64,000 bases of DNA, from assembly GCA_002470825.1 (NCBI GenBank), contig DKOR01000017.1, positions 33,798 to 97,797 on the forward strand. Reading direction: 5' to 3'. The notes under the pieces are model-generated. The model searched no databases and was not told the DNA's origin. It saw nothing but the letters and a program-made list of their open reading frames with translations. Below, piece by piece: positions 27,639-36,116 of this stretch. Each line of letters begins with the position of its first letter. Position 1 is the stretch's first letter. The translations under genes and the position numbers were made by a program. The stretch comes from Thiotrichaceae bacterium UBA7357 (lineage in GTDB: Bacteria > Pseudomonadota > Gammaproteobacteria > Eutrophobiales > Eutrophobiaceae).

Positions 27639-29978
27639 ATGAACTGGATTGAAACATCTTACCCGAAATGGGTTTTGCAACATCGATGGTACATCATATT
27701 TTTCAGTCTAGTGTTTGTTATACTGGCAGCCAGCGGCGCCCGCTTGCTCAACTTCACAACCAGCTATCGAGTTTTCTTTAGTGAAGACAATCCTCAGCTA
27801 TTAGCGTTTGAAGCACTAGAAAATACCTATGTTAGAAATGATAATGTCTTAATCGTATTCGAACCCAAAGATGGTAACGTGTTTAGCAAAGAGGTACTTA
27901 GCCTCGTCAAAGAGATAACAGAAAAGGCCTGGCAAATACCCTACTCTAATCGCGTTGATTCAATTACCAATTTTCAATACACAGAAGCAGAAGAAGATGA
28001 CTTAACAGTTCGTGATTTAGTCACAGGTGCAAAAAAATTATCAGCTCAAGAGTTACGAAAAGTTAGAGAAATCGCTATGGCTGAACCTCTACTAGTTCAC
28101 AGACTTATTTCTGATAGAGGCCATGTTACTGCGATCAATGTTACTGTACAGTTGCCCCGCATTAATGAAATGGTCGAGACACCTGAAGTTGTCACTTACG
28201 TCAGAAATCTAGCCGATGAGATACGTGAAAGTCACCCTGATGTGAATGTTTATCTCACCGGGATGATTATGATGAATAATTCATTTTCTGAATCTTCAAA
28301 AAGTGATATGAGTTCAATAGTACCAATCAGTTTTGGTATTATGTTATTTTTACTAGCCCTACTCGTTGGCGGTTTTACTGGTACATTTGCAACATTATTA
28401 GTAATAATGTTTTCAATCCTATCAGCTATGGGTCTTGGCGCATATTTTGAAATGCCACTATCTCCGCCTTCTGCAAGTGCCCCAACGATTATTCTAACCG
28501 TTGCAATTGCAAATTGTGTTCATATTCTTGTTACATTTATTCATAATATGAAACATGGCATGTTAAAAAATGATGCTTTACTTGAAAGTCTGCGTTTAAA
28601 TCTTCAGCCAGTCTTTCTTGCCAGTGTAACTACCGCATTAGGTTTCATTACCATGAATTTTTCAGACGTACCACCATTCAGACATTTGGGTAATTTTGTT
28701 GCGATAGGTGTATTGGTATCATTCGTCTTATCCGTCTCTTTATTACCAGCTTTAATTTCACTCCTTCCAGTTAATATTAAAGAAGAGAAAGAAAACGATA
28801 ACAAACTCATGGCAAAATTTTCTGAGTTTGTTATCGCAAAGAAAAATCTAATTTTCTGGGGAATGGCAGGACTGATTATATTATTAGTCGCTGCATTACC
28901 TCGTAATGAATTAAATGATGTCTTTGTTCATTATTTCGATGAGTCTGTTTCATTCAGAGCTGATTCAGACTTTACGACTGATAATCTTACGGGGCTTTAT
29001 AATATTGAATATTCACTTACTGCATCTGCAACAGGAGGGATCAGTGAACCTGAGTTTCTAAATGAGATCGAGGCCTTTGCTAACTGGTATCGAAAACAAT
29101 CAGAAACGATGCATGTCAATATCTATACGGATATTATGAAACGACTTAATAAAAACATGCATGCAGATGATGAATCATTTTATAAAATTCCTGATGAACG
29201 AAACCTAGCCGCGCAATACTTATTGTTATATGAGATGTCTCTCCCGTACGGTTTGGATCTCAATAATCAAATCAATATCGATAAGTCGGCGACTCGAATG
29301 ACTGCGACACTTAAAACAATATCATCAAACAACTTAATCGAACTTGAAGAAAGAGCCCAAAAGTGGCTTGCTGCAAATACAACACATATCGCACGGGCTG
29401 ACGGAAGTGGCACATCGCTTATGTTTGCCAATATAGGTAAACGAAATATTGTCAGCATGTTATTCGGGACAACCGTTGCACTAATTTTAATCTCTATGGT
29501 TTTAATATTTGCTCTACGCTCTTTTAAAATTGGTTTAGTGAGTCTAGTTCCTAACCTCGTACCAGCAGCAATGGGGTTTGGTCTCTGGGGATTAACCGTT
29601 GGTGAAATAGGTTTATCGCTTTCCATCGTCACTAGCATGAGTTTGGGTATTGTCGTCGATGATACCGTTCATTTTCTCAGCAAGTATTTACGTGCTAGAC
29701 GTGAAAAAGGACTCAACTCTGAAGATGCGGTACGTTACGCATTCAAAACTGTAGGACGCGCATTACTTGTTACATCTATCATTCTGGTTACAGGGTTTTT
29801 GATCTTGTCAACATCCAGCTTTGAGCTAAATTCAGGAATGGGATTATTAACAGCAGTTGTCATTTCCTTTGCATTGTTTGCTGATTTCTTATTCTTGCCA
29901 GCCGTACTAATGAAAATTGAGGGTAAAACTGATGAAGAAAATATCGATACTAGCGATTCTTTTAACACCGCTGCTTAA
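27639..29978 (+). CDS. MMPL/RND-superfamily inner-membrane transporter
   Basis: 779 residues with the RND/MMPL layout: one membrane helix at about 15-35, a periplasmic loop to about 225, a bundle of helices to about 385, a second helix (about 402-422), a second loop, then the last helix bundle (about 600-765). SIVTSMSLGIVVDDTVHFLSKY carries the paired Asp residues of the proton relay; a related LTVAIANCVHILVTF lies in the first half with Asn in place of Asp. It has GAGG before the ATG. There is no membrane-fusion or TolC-like partner. With the LolA-like gene and barrel downstream it resembles lipid-type RND exporters. The LolA-like ATG lies within its last codons. Confidence 0.9.
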   Translation: MNWIETSYPKWVLQHRWYIIFFSLVFVILAASGARLLNFTTSYRVFFSEDNPQLLAFEALENTYVRNDNVLIVFEPKDGNVFSKEVLSLVKEITEKAWQIPYSNRVDSITNFQYTEAEEDDLTVRDLVTGAKKLSAQELRKVREIAMAEPLLVHRLISDRGHVTAINVTVQLPRINEMVETPEVVTYVRNLADEIRESHPDVNVYLTGMIMMNNSFSESSKSDMSSIVPISFGIMLFLLALLVGGFTGTFATLLVIMFSILSAMGLGAYFEMPLSPPSASAPTIILTVAIANCVHILVTFIHNMKHGMLKNDALLESLRLNLQPVFLASVTTALGFITMNFSDVPPFRHLGNFVAIGVLVSFVLSVSLLPALISLLPVNIKEEKENDNKLMAKFSEFVIAKKNLIFWGMAGLIILLVAALPRNELNDVFVHYFDESVSFRADSDFTTDNLTGLYNIEYSLTASATGGISEPEFLNEIEAFANWYRKQSETMHVNIYTDIMKRLNKNMHADDESFYKIPDERNLAAQYLLLYEMSLPYGLDLNNQINIDKSATRMTATLKTISSNNLIELEERAQKWLAANTTHIARADGSGTSLMFANIGKRNIVSMLFGTTVALILISMVLIFALRSFKIGLVSLVPNLVPAAMGFGLWGLTVGEIGLSLSIVTSMSLGIVVDDTVHFLSKYLRARREKGLNSEDAVRYAFKTVGRALLVTSIILVTGFLILSTSSFELNSGMGLLTAVVISFALFADFLFLPAVLMKIEGKTDEENIDTSDSFNTAA

Positions 29979-30714
29979 TCATGCTTATGCAGAAACTCCT
30001 GAAGAAAAGGGCCTATCAATTGTAGTAGAAGCAGATATCCGTGATACCGGTTGGACTGATCAAATCGCTGACATGAGTATGTTGCTGAAAAATAAACAAG
30101 GCGATTCAAGCAAACGCGTGATGCGCATCACGACACTTGAAGTCCCGGGCGACGGTGATAAAAGTTTAATCACTTTTGATAACCCAAAAGATATCAAAGG
30201 AACTGCTTTTCTTAGTCATACGCATTCATTAACGCCTGATGATCAATGGTTATACTTGCCTGCATTAAAACGCGTTAAACGAATTTCATCTTCTAATAAA
30301 TCAGGCCCCTTTGTTGGTAGTGAATATGCCTATGAAGATATCTCTTCACAAGAAGTAGAAAAGTATAAATACAAATGGTTACGTGACGAAACGTTAAATG
30401 GTCGCGGAAGTTTTGTCATAGAGCGTTTTCCACAATATGAACACTCTGGCTATACTCGTCAAATTCTCTGGTTGGATAAAGAGATGTACCAACCACTTCA
30501 ACTCGAATTCTTTGATAGAAAAAATTCACAGTTAAAAACATTACAGTTTCTCGACTATAAACAATACCTTGATCAATACTGGCGTCCTGGAGTTATGCAG
30601 ATGACAAACCATCAAAACGGTAAAAGCACGAGACTCACTTGGTCTGATTACAAATTTAAAAATGATTTCAGCGATAGAGACTTTGATAAAAATACGCTCA
30701 AACGCGCTAGATAG
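29932..30714 (+). CDS. LolA-like outer membrane lipoprotein-sorting family protein
   Basis: 260 residues. The start is ATG 29932, 8 bases after GAGGG and inside the end of the RND gene (47-base overlap), so translation is coupled. Residues 1-20 form a signal peptide (ISILAILLTPLLNHAYA). The mature part has the LolA-like half-barrel pattern: RVMRITTLEVPGDGDKSLI, DQWLYLPALKRVKRISSS, and FVGSEYAYEDIS are typical of proteins annotated as outer membrane lipoprotein-sorting proteins beside MMPL transporters. It probably carries a hydrophobic molecule across the periplasm between the permease and the barrel. Confidence 0.88.
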   Translation: MKKISILAILLTPLLNHAYAETPEEKGLSIVVEADIRDTGWTDQIADMSMLLKNKQGDSSKRVMRITTLEVPGDGDKSLITFDNPKDIKGTAFLSHTHSLTPDDQWLYLPALKRVKRISSSNKSGPFVGSEYAYEDISSQEVEKYKYKWLRDETLNGRGSFVIERFPQYEHSGYTRQILWLDKEMYQPLQLEFFDRKNSQLKTLQFLDYKQYLDQYWRPGVMQMTNHQNGKSTRLTWSDYKFKNDFSDRDFDKNTLKRAR

Positions 30715-30753
30715 GAGTAGCGACAAACAGGAAAATCGATAATCGAAACTAAA

Positions 30754-31950
30754 ATGAGAATATTTATAAAATCCCTACTTCTATTTTTAATCGCATCAGC
30801 AAGCGCTCTATCCTCAGCAGGTGAATGGAGTGGTTCTGCTGGATTAGAATTTAGAGGCTTTAACCAAACAGCACAAGACGCACGCCAAGATCACGACAGT
30901 AATTTCTCATTCGTATTTGAATCCGAGTATTTTCATGAATGGGATGATGGTGATCAAAGTATTGCCTTTGTCCCTTATATTCGCGTAGATGAAAACGATA
31001 ACGAACGAACACATTTTGATATTCATGAGTTAACTTATTTAAAAGTTGCCGAACGTTGGGAATTACGTCTCGGTATACGAAAAATATTTTGGGGCGTCAC
31101 TGAGTTTCAACACTTAGTTGATATCATCAACCAAACAAACTTAGTGGAAAACTTCGACACTGAAGATAAGTTAGGCCAACCGATGGTTAACTTGGCTCTA
31201 ATTAATGATTGGGGCACAATCGATCTGTTTGTCATGCCCTACTTCCGTGAACGATATTTCCCAGGAACAAGCGGTCGGTTAAGAAGTATCCCCGAGACCC
31301 GGCAAGATCGTTCTCAATTTGAATCTGCTGCAAAAGAAAAGCATATTGATCTAGCCGCCCGTTACTCACATTACTTTGGTGACTGGGATATTGGCCTGTC
31401 ACATTTTTATGGCACTAGCAGAGACCCACGTTTACTGTTTAGTATCGATAGTGGTGGCAACCCTTTTTTTATTCCGTTCTATGACATCATCAACCAAACC
31501 TCAGTAGATATCCAAACGACCAAAAGCAATATGCTCTGGAAGTTTGAAGCTCTGCATCGTAGCGGTCAAGGCACGACGTACAATGCATATGCAGGCGGAT
31601 TTGAATACACCTTTGTCGGTATAATGGATACCGCTCTCGATCTAGGTGTGCTCAGTGAATACCACTATGATGACCGAGATGAATTATCAATGAGTATTTT
31701 TCAGGATGATATCGCTATCGGCGCGCGTCTCGCATTCAATGATGTTCAATCAAGTGAAGCCTTGATTGGACTCGTTTGGGATAGAAATAGCGGTGGTAAA
31801 TTCTTCAATATCGAAGCCAGCAGGCGCCTCGGTAATAGCTGGCTACTTGAGCTACAAGGCCGATTTTTCTTGAATCAAAAATCTAGCGATTTAGCATTTA
31901 CCGTTAGCCGGGATGATTACACTGAATTATTCCTGTCGTATAATTTTTAG
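30754..31950 (+). CDS. Outer-membrane beta-barrel protein of the RND/LolA-like operon
   Basis: 398 residues with a signal peptide (residues 1-21, SASALSSA). The mature protein is built of alternating amphipathic strands (EWSGSAGLEFRGFNQ; HIDLAARYSHYFGDWDIG; FNIEASRRLGNSWLLELQG) and ends in LFLSYNF, the C-terminal Phe signal for BAM insertion. It starts 39 bases after the LolA-like gene. Its GC content is clearly higher than the surroundings (sample lines 45-52%). It is most likely the outer-membrane end of the transport system; I do not know its named family. Confidence 0.82.
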   Translation: MRIFIKSLLLFLIASASALSSAGEWSGSAGLEFRGFNQTAQDARQDHDSNFSFVFESEYFHEWDDGDQSIAFVPYIRVDENDNERTHFDIHELTYLKVAERWELRLGIRKIFWGVTEFQHLVDIINQTNLVENFDTEDKLGQPMVNLALINDWGTIDLFVMPYFRERYFPGTSGRLRSIPETRQDRSQFESAAKEKHIDLAARYSHYFGDWDIGLSHFYGTSRDPRLLFSIDSGGNPFFIPFYDIINQTSVDIQTTKSNMLWKFEALHRSGQGTTYNAYAGGFEYTFVGIMDTALDLGVLSEYHYDDRDELSMSIFQDDIAIGARLAFNDVQSSEALIGLVWDRNSGGKFFNIEASRRLGNSWLLELQGRFFLNQKSSDLAFTVSRDDYTELFLSYNF

Positions 31951-32198
31951 TATGCCCTTCTGTTCATTGAGAAATATATCTGCTTATTACACCCTTTAAA
32001 TCACAAGTAAAATCCTTTGGGATAATATCACTATCGAAGTAAAGGAAAATGTCTCGTGAGACCGTAAACCTGTCAATCAATGTAAACTTGCGTGACTGAA
32101 CTGAACTGAGACTGCAATATAATTTCTTATTTTTTTAATATAAATAAACACTTAAGTAAATAAGGCTGATAAACGGAGAGCTTATTCGTTATTTCCAC

Positions 32199-32228
32199 TT
32201 GAAAGTTCTCTAAAAGTTCTCTTATAAT
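32199..32228 (+). promoter_or_regulatory. Promoter with internal direct repeats before Y-family polymerase
   Basis: TTGAAA (32199-32204) and TATAAT (32223-32228) are 18 bases apart. The spacer holds two copies of AAAGTTCTCT (32202-32211 and 32213-32222), which overlap the -35 and abut the -10, a likely regulator site. No CTG-N10-CAG LexA box is seen. Confidence 0.5.
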
Positions 32229-32231
32229 AAG

Positions 32232-32318
32232 CAGTACTTGAAAACACACCATGTTTTCAGGGTATGACTCCCCAGTCACTTCTGGTACAGGATGTACTGG
32301 CATCTGCCAAAAGCAGAT
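32232..32318 (+). promoter_or_regulatory. Structured 5' leader of the Y-family polymerase gene
   Basis: Just after the predicted start site the RNA can form TGAAAAC/GTTTTCA (32239-32259, loop of 7), GGG/CCC, an outer CAGTAC/GTACTG (32232-32299), and ATCTGC/GCAGAT (32302-32318, loop CAAAA). The ATG is about 90 bases further. This may be a cis-regulatory RNA; no known class is recognised. Confidence 0.35.
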
Positions 32319-32409
32319 TTAGCTAAGAAATTACATATTCGACGCTTCCGTTGAATAAGGCTTAAGGATGAGGCTTGTTCAACAACCACTTTCTGCGCGG
32401 GTAATAATA

Positions 32410-33675
32410 ATGACAATAAAAACTTGGCCACGGGTGATTGCTCTGGCTGATATGAATGCCTTCTTTGCATCCGTCGAACAAGTACATAATCCGGATTTAA
32501 TGGGCAAACCTATAGGCATAACTAATAGTATAAACGGCACCTGCATTATCACCTCCTCTTATGAAGCGCGGGCCTTTGGTGTATGCACCGGTATGCGTGT
32601 CAGAGATGCAAAACGACTTTGTCCTGACTTTATACAGATACCAGCCAACCCGGTGCTCTATGCCAAAGTCTCAACGCGAATCATGGATTCTCTACAAGAC
32701 ATCTCACCTGACATAGAAATTTTTTCTGTCGATGAAGCCTTTATCGATCTCACTCGTTGTAAGAAAGTGTGGGATACTACGCCGGAAGTCATCGGCATGA
32801 TGATTAAACGAAAAGTATTCAGTGTGTCGAAAGTGAAATGCTCTGTAGGTATCAGTGGAGATAAATCCACTGCCAAGTGGGCGGCTAAACTAATGAAACC
32901 CGATGGCCTCACAATCATTCCCCCATGGGAAGCAGCAGCAAAATTAAGAGGTGTACCGGTTACAGAACTCTGCGGTGTCAATAAAGGTATCGGTGGTTTT
33001 CTGGCAAAGCATGGTGCCTTCACCTGTGGTGATGTTGCTCGATTACCGATTAGCGTATTAGGTCAGCGCTTTGGCAGTCCCGGCAAACGAATCTGGTATA
33101 TGTGCCAAGGTAAAGATCCAGACAAAGTGCAGACTAATATTAAACCACCAAAGTCTATCGGTCATGGCAAAGTAATGCCACCGAACACGACATCGAAAGA
33201 CACCATTTATATGTATCTAATTCATATGACAGAAAAAGTTACACAACGCTTACGTAAACATGCCCTAACTGCGCAGTGCTTTTATATAGGTTTAAAAACC
33301 AGTCATGAATGGCTAGGTCATAAATTCAAAATAAAGTTCCCAAGCAATGATAGCAAGCCTATTTTCGAACTATGCAAAATTGTTATATCTCGTTACTGGC
33401 ATGGAGAAGGTATATATCAGGTACAGTTAACCGCATTAGACCCACGAGAAGAAAAAGGACAAGTCGACTTATTCGAAGACGATGACACAAAAAATCATCA
33501 ATTAAATAAAGCATTAGACAATATTAATAAACGTTATGGCGAATTTACATTAGCACCAGCCAATTTGTTAAACCGATCAGACATGCCTAATGTCATCGCG
33601 CCTGCTTGGAGACCTCATGGGCATAGACAAACAATACAAGATGCAAACTTAGAAAAAAAAGAATCTGGAGAATGA
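32410..33675 (+). CDS. Y-family translesion DNA polymerase (DinB/ImuB-related)
   Basis: A 421-residue error-prone polymerase that copies damaged DNA. The metal-binding residues are D14 in IALADMNAFF and D108-E109 in SVDEAFIDL. The palm/finger motif YEARAFGVCTGM and GISGDKSTAKWAAK are present, with the little-finger domain after about residue 240. There is no C-terminal beta-clamp QLxLF motif that I recognise, but GQVDLFEDD (about residue 358) could serve. The start at ATG 32410 follows GCGGGT. No umuD/lexA partner is beside it, and GC is above the window average. The last 40 residues are unusual. Confidence 0.85.
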   Translation: MTIKTWPRVIALADMNAFFASVEQVHNPDLMGKPIGITNSINGTCIITSSYEARAFGVCTGMRVRDAKRLCPDFIQIPANPVLYAKVSTRIMDSLQDISPDIEIFSVDEAFIDLTRCKKVWDTTPEVIGMMIKRKVFSVSKVKCSVGISGDKSTAKWAAKLMKPDGLTIIPPWEAAAKLRGVPVTELCGVNKGIGGFLAKHGAFTCGDVARLPISVLGQRFGSPGKRIWYMCQGKDPDKVQTNIKPPKSIGHGKVMPPNTTSKDTIYMYLIHMTEKVTQRLRKHALTAQCFYIGLKTSHEWLGHKFKIKFPSNDSKPIFELCKIVISRYWHGEGIYQVQLTALDPREEKGQVDLFEDDDTKNHQLNKALDNINKRYGEFTLAPANLLNRSDMPNVIAPAWRPHGHRQTIQDANLEKKESGE

Positions 33676-34489
33676 TTTAAAGCAGCAAGTAATACCAATT
33701 AATAAAATGGCAGCTATTGGCTCTTTTGATTAGTTAATTCTTTCAAATATTGTATATTCTAGTCTTTTTCAGAGCATCTAGTCTCAACTTTGATAATAAC
33801 TGGTAATTCATGATGCTAAGAACCCTTGTTATAATCAAAGAAAAAACGTGGCTCGTGAAATTTTTATACATGTGTGAATCGATATTCTCATAGACTATTA
33901 CACAGTCAGAAAACACACTTCTATTAATTCTAATTTGCATTATGGATAAAAGATCAGTTTGCCGAACGTCATACTTTATTTCTTCATAAACTGATAATAT
34001 TGTTTTCTTTTCCTCTTCTAATACTCGAACAAGTATTCTATTAAAATAGAATAATATTTCGATAACATCTGATCACTTATTGTTATACTAGCTTTATTAG
34101 TGCATCGTGAAATTCAAAATAATCAAGTTTTATAAATGCTTTTTTTATAGGTTAAGGATATAGACCATTCGTTTTTGTGTAAGTGAACATGTTCTCTATA
34201 CAGTCAAAAACGCATATAATAATGCTTAAGTAAATCATCCTTTGGTTGCAATCAAGAAATGCAAACATTTATCATTAATAAATGATCGTCACATAAAATT
34301 CAATGCTCATAATCTGCCGTCGTTATCTTTTATAATTATCAAAGGAGGTCAATGTGTAGTTAGTATTTGGTAAGGAATGCAAAATCTAGATGATTTTTAT
34401 GCGAATTTTTGAAAGAAATTAGATACAGTCATGGTGTTTTCCATGACCACATTCATGTATTATCGTAAAATTAAGAAAAACTTTTATTA
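33676..34489. other. Largest gene-poor gap (814 bases)
   Basis: AT-rich DNA with no convincing gene. It holds a perfect AAGGAGGT at 34342 followed by ATG TGT AGT TAG (a dead frame), a second tiny frame at 34378 after AAGGA, and a hairpin GTCATGG/CCATGAC (34428-34447). A 65-codon minus frame at 33743-33940 looks random. A decayed gene or an unrecognised RNA is possible. Confidence 0.45.
34428..34447. repeat. 7-bp hairpin upstream of Cys-rich protein
   Basis: GTCATGG and CCATGAC flank a 6-base loop (TGTTTT). It lies 42 bases before the ATG of the Cys-rich protein, inside its probable leader, and could influence translation. Confidence 0.35.
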
Positions 34490-34738
34490 ATGGAGCAAAC
34501 AATTTTGAGCGCAAAACTTATAGTGCCCTCTGCTGTATGCACAGTATGTGGTACATATACCAGAAACAAAAGTATGGTTAACTATGCTTGCGGAATTATG
34601 ATTGATGGCAAAAGATGCAAAGGAGCATGGCAAAGTGCATTAAGAGTTGACGATTGGGAAGAATGTAAATTTTGCCATGCGTCGGATGCCAATTGTGACT
34701 CATGTAACGGAGAAGGTTGGTTATTTATTAGGAAGTAA
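34490..34738 (+). CDS. Small Cys-rich (zinc-ribbon/DnaJ-finger-like) protein
   Basis: 82 residues. It has an N-terminal CTVCGTY, a Cys near residue 35 and another in KRCKGAW, and a C-terminal CKFCHASDANCDSCNGEGW, whose last part is the CxxCxGxG motif of DnaJ zinc fingers. It likely binds one or two zinc ions. The ATG at 34490 lacks a ribosome site; TTG 34505 has GGAG 9 bases before it and may be the true start (77 residues). The gene is isolated between gene-poor stretches. Function unknown. Confidence 0.65.
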   Translation: MEQTILSAKLIVPSAVCTVCGTYTRNKSMVNYACGIMIDGKRCKGAWQSALRVDDWEECKFCHASDANCDSCNGEGWLFIRK

Positions 34739-35115
34739 TCCAATTATTGCAATACCACTAATGCTCTCAATTTCATATGCGTCTATTGAAGTGGTTACTT
34801 ATCAACTCACCTTTTTGATATATAAAAGATAGTGTTCTTAATAAAAAGTTGATTCTTCTTAAGATATTAATATTTGCCTAATTGAGTACATACTATTGTC
34901 CTTGATTCATTTACTCAAGATTAGTTAAAATGATATCTCACCTTATCTCATTACTTAATCAAAATTTAATGACTCACATACAACTTTTCTAATCAAAGGT
35001 CATAATCATAATGAGCGAATATCACGGATACAGAACAGTAGTTTTTTCTTATCTTCTTCTAAAGATAATTATCCTCAGATAGTATAATGAAAGTGTAAAT
35101 GATATAACTACGACT
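34739..35115. other. Gene-poor spacer
   Basis: 377 AT-rich bases between the Cys-rich gene and the DUF2237 gene. No repeat, RNA gene or convincing frame is seen. Confidence 0.5.
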
Positions 35116-35481
35116 ATGATAAAAAATGTATTAGGCACTATACTTGAGTCTTGTTGCGATGAGCTGAATACCGGTTATTTTCGTAATGGCAAATGTGAAA
35201 CTTGTGATAATGATCTCGGAATGCATACCGTGTGTGCTGAGATGTCCGGGGTCTTTTTGGAATTTTCTAAGAACAATGGAAATGACCTTTCCACACCAGT
35301 AGATGCATATAATTTTCCCGGCCTCACAGCTGGCGATCGATGGTGTATTTGTTTGCCACGCTGGATAGCCGCATTAGAAGAAGGATTGGCTCCGAAGATT
35401 CTTTTACGATCTACTAACTACTCGGTGTTAGAACATGTGCCATTAGAAGTATTAGAAAAATATGCCATCAGGGATGATTAG
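35116..35481 (+). CDS. DUF2237 family protein
   Basis: 121 residues matching DUF2237 (COG3651): NVLGTILESCCDELNTGYFR, DLGMHTVCAEMSGVFLEFSK, GNDLSTPVDAYNFPGLTAGD, RWCICLPRW, and a C-terminal VPLEVLEKYA. The conserved Cys and Trp residues are all present. The family is uncharacterised. A cytosolic location is likely, as there is no signal peptide. It stands alone in a gene-poor stretch. Confidence 0.9.
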   Translation: MIKNVLGTILESCCDELNTGYFRNGKCETCDNDLGMHTVCAEMSGVFLEFSKNNGNDLSTPVDAYNFPGLTAGDRWCICLPRWIAALEEGLAPKILLRSTNYSVLEHVPLEVLEKYAIRDD

Positions 35482-36116
35482 CCAGTTTAAAACAATATAT
35501 TCTACATAAGCCTAATTATGCTGCTCATTATTGCATTATCAATTAATCTGGACTACATATACCGGAAACCATAGTATAGGTCGTAATAATTTTTTATGCT
35601 GGCTGATACATCTTTCAGAAATACTGGTTTTCACAATCGAATAAAGCATAATTAATCTCATAGAATACATTAAATTATTACTTGCATTGTCGACTTATGT
35701 AGTCATTATGTACTATTTTGGAAAATCTTAACCCATAATCGGCTGTGGTCATATCGTCATAGCTCTTATAGATTTGATTGGCTGATTCTTATTACGCTAA
35801 TAGCCTCATTAATCCACCTTCAAATAAATTAAAAGTAGCTAAAATCTCACATACCACTACTTCATCAATACTGATAGATTGGATTTTTTAGCTAAAACTA
35901 ATCAGCTCAGTTAGTATCAAGTCAAATAAGTTCGATTCATAATAAATACGAAAATGAGAACATTAGTTAGTGTATTGAAATTGACTAAAAAGTTAAATTA
36001 AAGAAATATTTTTTTATTCCACGATATGTAGTGTTTCTAAGTTAATTTTAAACTAAAATTAGTAGAATATTAAAATATAATTAAACAAATGCTTAAGAAA
36101 ATTATTAGAGAGAATA
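35482..36116. other. Gene-poor spacer before the large Sel1 gene
   Basis: 635 AT-rich bases. I found no promoter with good consensus, no hairpin with a T-run, and no small frame with a ribosome site. Confidence 0.5.

Larger units (their letters stand above)
31951..32409. other. Promoter and structured leader region before Y-family polymerase
   Basis: 459 bases. The right half holds a promoter (32199-32228) and a leader with several hairpins (32232-32318). A 16-codon frame at 32049 has an AAGGAAA site but is too short to call. No rho-independent terminator for the barrel gene is obvious. Confidence 0.5.

Noticed and set aside
32199..32330. LexA/SOS box for the Y-family polymerase
   Set aside because: I looked for CTG-N10-CAG; only a CTG-N7-CAG, part of a hairpin, is present.
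32276..32470. 64-codon minus-strand frame over the leader of the Y-family polymerase
   Set aside because: It runs antisense to the polymerase start and the structured leader; no family is recognised.
33743..33940. 65-codon minus-strand frame after the Y-family polymerase
   Set aside because: No ribosome site or family; composition is like random AT-rich DNA.
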